The translations under genes and the position numbers were made by a program. A stretch of DNA of 64,000 nucleotides from Nigrospora sphaerica (lineage: Eukaryota > Ascomycota > Sordariomycetes > Amphisphaeriales > Apiosporaceae): the NCBI GenBank assembly GCA_018287875.1, contig JAGVVL010000001.1, forward strand, positions 620,001 through 684,000, in the 5' to 3' direction. How positions within the stretch are numbered: position 1 is the stretch's first letter; every line of letters starts with the position of its first letter. Shown piece by piece: positions 57,658-64,000 of this stretch. Below the pieces are notes generated by a model. It had not been told where the DNA came from, did no database searches, and was given only the letters and a program-made list of their open reading frames with translations.

Positions 57658-60600
57658 ATGGAGAACGAGCCGCCCGTCGAGGGCCGCCATTCGCGCAGGG
57701 ACCGACTGATGGGTAGGTTCTTCGACAAGAAGAAGGAGAAGGAGAAGGGCCGCGAGAAGAACCAGCAGACGGCCAACGACATCACCGCCTTCCTCGGCGG
57801 TGGCTTGTCCGACCGCCTCCAGGTCGTCCACCCTCCGCCGCCACCCCCGGCCCACGGCCACCGCGAGTATGACCGACAGCAGCCCACCCTCGCCCTCGAC
57901 ACGAGGAACGCCTCGCGCTATCCCCATGCCGGCGGCTTCGGCCCCGACGACGACGCGGCCCAGCAGAACTCGGTCTCGCGTGCGCGGTCCCACAGCCCCC
58001 CGCGGACCCGCAAGAACAAGGGCCTTGTCGTGAGGTTCGTCGACAGCTACCCCGAGATCATAGGCGAAGGAGGCGACGAGTGCCCTACCGCCGTCGCCGA
58101 AATCGGTAATATGAAGCGATCCAGGTCGGCGCCTACCTCGGCCCCTATACCCCCCACCAAGCAGGGCCACGAATACGCCAGGCAGGTCGGTGCTTTCCAG
58201 GAGGTCACGCCCAAGTCCAATGACGACGGTTTCACCCCCGGCCCCTTACGCAGGACGCAGACGGGCTACGTGCCCCCGGACCTGGGTGCGTCGGACAACG
58301 AGTCGGACGAGGCGCCCATGCCCTCTCCCCAGCCGCCGCAGCAGCGTGTGTTGCCCGCCGGCGAGGTGACGCGTTCCCGCTTCCTCGACACGTCGAGGAA
58401 TACCGACGAGAACAGGAGGTCGTTCATCGAGATCCAATCGCAGGAGCAGAGACAGGCCGAGGGCATGGCTTTCGCCGAGGCCCTTAGGAGTGCCAGCGCC
58501 AATTCCCACCACGAATGGGACGAGGTCGCCTCGTCCCCGGAGTCGGTCCGGACTACGCCAAGAAGGCCCCAATCTCGAGAAGTGCCGCCCGTCGTACTGC
58601 AGGACCCGTCAATGCCGTCCCCGTACCGGTCACAGTCTCATAGGGTTCCGTCAATGGACCACGAATCGCTGCCCCTGCGGGCGCAGTCAACGAAGACGCA
58701 GGTCCCTCATCCTATGCCGCAATCACCACCGCAACCACTCCCTCCCCGCAACCCTGCCCGCCGATCCCCTCTGCCGCCTGTCCCACCGCATGGCTCTTCC
58801 CCCTCGCCGCTTTCCATGTCCCCCACCCCGCGGTCACCCGGGGCGCGCTCGCCAATAATGCGGTCGCCACTGCCTCAGCACGAGGCGCTAGCCGCTGCAT
58901 TCGAGGGTGCCCCCGTGAGATCAATGCGTCCCATGTCGCCCGATGATCTGCGCGCCAACACGCAGCCTCTGGACTCGAGCCCCGACTCCAACTACTCTGG
59001 CTCCGTGTATTCGGCCTCGGGGCCGCCCTCGTACCGGAAAACCCCTAGTTTTACCTCCCCAGACCGGGTGCTGGCCTCCCAGTCGCCCGACAAGCTTATG
59101 CGCACGCCCCTCGAGTCGATGCCGTCGTCGAATGGAACGGAAGCGTTTGACGAGTTTATTACGCGCACCAAGCATCTTTATGAACTCTTCCGGCTGCACG
59201 CAGAACAGCTGAAGCCGCTGAGCACATGCCGCCCCGAGGACATGTGTCGCGCTGCGCTGTGGTGGTTCCTGAAGGGCCGCATGGGGGTGGAAGCCGCCGT
59301 TCGCAGCCGCGGCGCGGATCCTGACGAGACCAAAGCCCTCATGGGGCGGTACCAGGCTTACACCGATTTGACCAAGGCTTACTGGCTGACAGAGCTTGCC
59401 ATACCCGAAGTAGCCGAGGGCAAGTTCAGCCCGGTGGACGGCGAGTTCGGCGACATCCGACAAGCCGTTGCTTCGGGACTCCGGAAACTAACGGGCTCGA
59501 TGAAGCGCAACAACCTCCTGCCTCCGGAGGAGCCTTTCATGCCGCAGATGATGGACAAGTCAATCTGGGTCGATTACCCGAGTCTGAGTCAAGACATGAC
59601 GTCGCTTCTGAACGGCAACTGGGGGTCCCTTTTGGCGGCCAGCTCGACAGCCCACCGTGTCCCGGCCCTCGAGGCGCTGCCGCTGGGTGACACGGCGACC
59701 ATGTTCAATTACGGCCGAGTCTCTGCTGACGTGTACCTCATGGAGCAAGGCCTGGAGTCGACGCAGAACTATTTCCCTTGCATGCTGTCCATCAACCGAC
59801 CGGCCAACGAGCCCAACCTGGTTTTCACCGTCGCCAGTCAGAACGGGAGCCTGACGTTGAGAATACGCTCGGAGAAGGGTTCAGGGCCCTGCTGGGAAAA
59901 TGTCCGATGGAGGTCCGATGCCAACTCGTTGGAACTCAAGATGCCCCGAGGCTTCCTCGTGGCCATCCAGCTGTCCCAGCAGGACTTCCGCATGCTCTGG
60001 AACATCTTCGACTTTGGTGCCAAGGTGCAGTCGTACTTGTACCCCCGAAAAGACGAGCAGGTTGCCTTCCGCGGGCAGTTGCGCAGTTTCCACTACTTGG
60101 ATGCCGATCCCCAGGCCAGGACGTTCCCAAAGGAGCCCGTGGGACAGTGCGAGGTGGGCCTGTACGAACGACTCCTGAAAGAGGGGAGCCCGACAGGCCC
60201 TCGTACGTTCCACAGAGGATTCCGACTCGCGGTGGTGACGGGGCCTCGAATCCGAACACTCAGCGGCGTCACACATATCTACCCTCCATCCATGCCGATT
60301 CAATATTCCTATCTGCGCGGAGAGCAGCGAGAGCCGCTACTTCAGCTGGTGTTCACCGACGGCAAGAACAAGGCCCGCATGGTGCTGGCCATGAACGACG
60401 AAAGCGAGCGGGAAAAGCTCATTAGCTTGATGAAGGGCAGCTACATCCACAACGACGAGGAGCTCGTGACCGAGGTGCCGTTGCAAGGCTTCTTGATGAG
60501 CGAGACGCTTGCAGATTCCAAGGGAGGGTTCCAAGCCCTGCAGCGGCTACCGTGGCAGGCTGCTCGGATCGTCAACGATAAGTACACGAGTGACAGCCCC

Positions 60601-61445
60601 CAGACCGTACTGGCAGAGAAGTTGCGGCTCGAAATCACGTCGATGGACGCCAATGGCGCCCCTGTCAGCACCATTACCGACCGAATCAACGTCGCACCCG
60701 GGGAGTTCAAAATGAGACTGGGCACCAAGGACATCCTGACGTTGCAGGTGTTCCGGAGTCCCCAGCTCGACATGACGCTCTCCATCCTCGACCGGCCCGG
60801 GATGGAAAACATGGGTCGCGACTTCGCGGCCATCCAGAACGTTGTGGGCCACCACCACACGATCCGCACCTATCGGTTCTCCAGTTTCAAAGACCTCCAT
60901 GCCTTCCAGGAGGGCGTTACGGGATACACGGTCCTCTTTGACGGCGTCGCCTCGTCGCTCAACATTTCCCGCCGTCGTATGGTGGTGCCCGTTTATAAAA
61001 AGTGGGAGTCGGGCACGGCACGCATCCAAGTGGTACAGCAGGAAAAGACGATCCAGCTGTTGGCCTTCTTCGAGCAGTGGCATCACGGCGAATGCATGGG
61101 CATGGTGCTGAAGGGAACCGATGTTTTTGAGGCCTTTGGCAAAGGCAACAAAGCCGGGCTAAAGCTGGTGGATGCCAAGTTCCCGCTGCCGAAGGTGCCC
61201 GAGGACGGTAGCGAGCACACGGACGATATGGCCTTTGTGTGTCTCGACATGCCCGACTATGCCGGCGAACATGACGACATTAGCATCGTGTTTGATGACG
61301 AGGCTGGTAAGCCACAGTGGCCCCCTCCCCTTGAAACAGATGACAGAAGGAAACTAATGCCGCATGTACAGAGCGTGACAAACTGGTCGCAGTTCTACCT
61401 GCTCCTATCAAGGGCTCACGGGGGGGTCGAATGGGCAGCAAATGA
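57658..61445 (+). CDS. Large orphan protein (1240 aa), disordered N-terminus
   Basis: Exons 57658-61306 and 61372-61445 total 3723 nt. The 65-bp intron (GTAAGC, CAG) gives the C-terminus IVFDDEAERDKLVAVLPAP, ending GRMGSK. The unspliced frame runs on without meaning. Residues 1-480 are disordered and rich in Pro, Ser and Arg, with a basic RFFDKKKEKEKGREK near the start and many SP/TP sites. From about residue 490 the sequence becomes folded: a helical part (FDEFITRTKHLYELFRLHAEQ, CRAALWWFLKGRMGVEAAV), then a long beta-rich C-terminal half with repeated PH- or FERM-like patterns (FTVASQNGSLTLRIRSEKG, PVYKKWESGTARIQVVQQE). I do not recognise a named family. A cytoskeleton- or membrane-associated scaffold is a guess from layout. 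The ATG at 57658 follows a long C-rich leader. Confidence 0.85.
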
Positions 61446-62384
61446 GTGGTTCCGTGAAACCGATTTCTTTGTTGAGCAGAATATGACGCAACGAGACCAT
61501 GACGGACCAGTCGCAACGGGGTATTCTTTACAGCCCCGTGTGTATACCAACTCTTGGCGACGAGATTGGGAGGTTGCAAGAGGTTTATTCAGTTGCCAAA
61601 ACCAAGGCAACGATGACAAACAGGCAGGTCATGAAAGTCGGGCCTGTACAAGCGTCAAACCAGTAGATACCCTAAGTAATGGTTTGAGTAGAGAGAGGAA
61701 GAAAGAGGGCGAGAGAGGAAGGAAGAATCGGCACCGCTTTGTTTCAAAGATTGCGCGGCATGACCCTATGAACTATAACCTATATACGCCAAAAGGTTGT
61801 CATTCTTCCCCTCCCTACAGTGCGTGAGAACGATAGGGTACTAGGAGAGGGTTGTGGCTTCCCAGCAAGGCCAATATGAGCCCACGAAGTCACTACGAGT
61901 CGAATTTATTGGTTACCTAATTTCAGTCGTCGAGAAGGGGCCGGTTACATTTCGGAATAGGGGGTACGGTGGGCGGCATACACGAGTCCATGGATGCCGC
62001 AAGTGGTCTTCCATAAAGAGCAGAGCCGACCCCATTTCGACTTGGGGGGGCCGGAGAGAACCGAGGAATGTATATAAGGAAAAAGAACAAGAAAAGGGCA
62101 AAGAGAGTTGTTTCCCGGATGGGCGGGTAGCCCAAGGGGCAACCCCCACGACCGCGTACCGGCCCCCGAAGCGATGCGGCATGTTCCGGTCATTACCCCT
62201 TGGCGCCGGACCGACGCAACCGCGGGTCTTGGGCTCGTGGCTTCGTGGCTTTCGTGCGCTACGGGTACAGGCGTCGCTTGGGAAGAAGGCAGGACTACGG
62301 GGGTGTTGCGGGAGCAAAAGAGTGGGTTCGGGTTCCGGGGGGGGGGGGGGTATCTATTTGACTTCTGCTTCTTCTTCTGCTTTT
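61446..62384. other. Intergenic, convergent 3' flanks
   Basis: 939 bp between the large orphan and SLD2. A poly-G run of about a dozen bases lies at 62338-62350, close to the SLD2 stop. No gene recognised. Confidence 0.45.
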
Positions 62385-63922
62385 CTACCTGCGCCGCCGG
62401 AACCGGCTGCCGAACCCGGGCCCGCCCTTGGCGCCGTGGTTCCGCAGTTTCAGGCGCTTGAAGTTGGCGTGGGCCAGCTCGTTGACCTTCCTGGCCGCCT
62501 TCTTGACGGCGCCCGCCTTGGGGCCGGCGCTGTCGCCGCCCGCCTCCTCCTCCTCCTTCTTCTTCTTCGCCGTCGTCCTGGCGCCGCCCTCGCCGCCTTC
62601 GTCCCCGCTGCCGTCCGCCGCGCCGTCGTAGTCGGACCCCGACGCCGCCGGGTCCCTCGGGGCGGCCGCGGCGTCGCCGTCGCCGTCGTCGGTCTCCGCG
62701 TCCGAGGCGCCGGCGTCCTCGCCCGGCGTCGGGCCGGGCCGCCGGGCCCGCGTGGGTCGCATGTTGACGCGGCGCGTCGTCCGCTTCTGGCCCTTCTTCT
62801 TGTAGACGCGCAGCGGCCGGCCGTCGCGGTCGAGCTCGGGCTCGGGTTCGCTGTCGAGGGCGTCTTCGTCGTCGAAGCCGCCCAGCAGGCGGGGGGGCGC
62901 GGGGGCGGGCTTCCTGGCCGGCGCCGCGCCGCCGTCGTCGTCGTCCTCCTCCCCCTCCATCTCGCGCAGCGCCTCCATGTCGTCGTCGAGGTGCGCCTCC
63001 TCCATGCGGCGCAGGTCGGCGACGACGCTGCTGAGGCCGCGGCCCGGCGGCTTCCGCGGGAGGCGCGGCCGCCGCGGCGACGCGTACGCCGGGTCCCCGG
63101 CGGCGGGCGGCGCGCCGCGCCGTAGGAACGACGGCGTCGAGAAGAGCAGCTTGGCGGCGCTGCCGGCGGGCGTCGAGGGCGCCCCCTGCGCGTTGCCGTC
63201 GCGGTTCTTGAGCGGCGTCTTGAACAGCGCGCGCCGGCCCGTGGCCACGGGGGTGCCGGCGACGGCCGCCGGGGGTTCCGCGTCCCCGGGCTTGCGCTTG
63301 CTAGGCGTGGCCTGGAGCCGGGCGTCGACGGCGGCGGCGGCGGCCGGGCGGCGGTGGTGGTCTTTGGAGGGCGTCTTCTCGTCGTCGTCCTGGTCGTCCA
63401 GTAGGTCGAAGAGGCCCAGTACGCGGCCGTCGCGCTGCGGCGTCGGGCCGATCGAGGTGGGCAGGGCCGGGCTGAACAGGCGGCGGATCTCGGGCGTCTC
63501 GAAGTCGTCGACGTGGGAGCGCCGCGTCGCCGTCGGCGTCGCCTGCGGCCGCGGCCGCTTCGTCGGCGTCATGTCGGCCGCCGCCGGCGCCGCCTCGGGC
63601 TTGCGCTTCTTCTCGCGCACCGGTTTCCCGTCCAGCATGTCACGGATCTGCTGGTACTGTTTGTACTTGGCCTCTGGATGCCCGAGCGTGTCAGCCCCAC
63701 GAAAAGGGAGGGGCGCGGGGGCTGGGGGAGACAAAGAAAGAGGGAGAGAAAGAGAAAGAGATAAGGGGGCGAGTACGTACGTATCTCGGGGTTCTGTTTA
63801 ATGTCGTCACGGCTCGGCTTCTTGCCGCCTTTGCGCCTCGCGACCTCGGCCTCCCAGAGCTTGAGTTGGGATTTGAGGTCGGCGGCCTTGGCCTCGCATT
63901 CTTTTTTGGCGTCGTCCTGCAT
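62385..63922 (-). CDS. SLD2: DNA replication regulator Sld2
   Basis: Exons (complement) 63922-63781 and 63673-62385 encode 476 aa. The conserved N-terminal helix is LKSQLKLWEAEVARR, GGKKPSRDDIKQNPEI, and across the splice AKYKQYQQIRDMLDGK. A disordered region follows with at least twelve SP/TP sites (e.g. MTPTKR, ETPEI, FSPAL, PTPQR, KTPSK, GTPVA, KTPLK, STPSF, ASPRR). This is expected of Sld2, which binds Dpb11 only after multi-site phosphorylation by S-phase CDK and thereby helps load the replicative helicase and Pol epsilon. A further motif, FLRRGAPP, follows the TPLK cluster. The C-terminal part is acidic, then basic, and ends GSRFRRRR. The intron is 107 bp with GTACGT and CAG ends. Very GC-rich third positions match the neighbouring genes. 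Confidence 0.9.
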
Positions 63923-64000
63923 TGTGTCGACGCGGGGGGGGGGGGGGACACGAGGCACCGGGTGTGCAAGATACGGAGCCTGCGCGTGCTTTCGTCCCGA

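Noticed and set aside
62338..62350. Poly-G run (also at 17060-17071, 45789-45800 and 63937-63949)
   Set aside because: Homopolymers of this kind are common in fungal intergenic DNA and prone to sequencing error. No function claimed.

Overview
This is a gene-dense stretch of a filamentous ascomycete chromosome, most likely from the Sordariomycetes. The GC content is high, and the introns are short (about 50-170 bp) with GT-AG ends and CTGAC/CTAAC-type branch points. Many of the proteins have a filamentous-fungal character: a Clr5-domain protein, a CreB-type deubiquitinase, a PAS-rich hybrid histidine kinase, F-box proteins and small secreted cysteine-rich proteins. I assembled the spliced models by hand. 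For every multi-exon model given as confident, the exon lengths sum to a multiple of three and the joins restore family motifs.

Layout. 0-12 kb: tail of an unknown gene, a PEBP/TFS1-like protein (+), a seven-exon glycine-rich-domain (DUF1399-like) protein (-) and a Clr5-domain protein with a 9-nt microexon (+). 12.5-17.2 kb: an accessory-looking stretch. It holds a 61-aa secreted Cys-rich peptide gene, a 10-cysteine small protein whose signal-peptide-like leader carries an in-frame stop, about 2.5 kb of AT-rich gene-free DNA, and a small two-exon membrane protein candidate. 17.7-24 kb: a membrane-anchored TAP-like alpha/beta hydrolase (-), the small U2AF subunit (+) and an Osh6/7-type oxysterol-binding protein with seven exons (-).

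27-41 kb: a hybrid histidine kinase with several PAS domains (+), an orphan coiled-coil protein (-), an amino acid permease (-), a 954-aa F-box protein (+) and a small two-exon orphan (-). 41-47 kb is a long gap ending in the pyrimidine-rich leader of the creB/UBP9-type ubiquitin hydrolase (+). Then come YOS1 (-), ALG12 (+), a 1240-aa orphan (+) and SLD2 (-), with long low-complexity intergenic DNA between some of them.

The genes do not form an obvious cluster or pathway. Most are housekeeping functions: splicing, lipid transfer, N-glycan assembly, ER-Golgi transport, replication initiation, ubiquitin removal. Two are signalling or transport genes (histidine kinase, permease). I found no tRNA, rRNA, CRISPR, intact transposon or biosynthetic cluster. 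The most unusual points are two GC-AG introns, microexons (one of which splits the catalytic cysteine codon of the deubiquitinase), and the pair of small cysteine-rich genes beside the AT-rich block. I see no convincing new multi-gene system.
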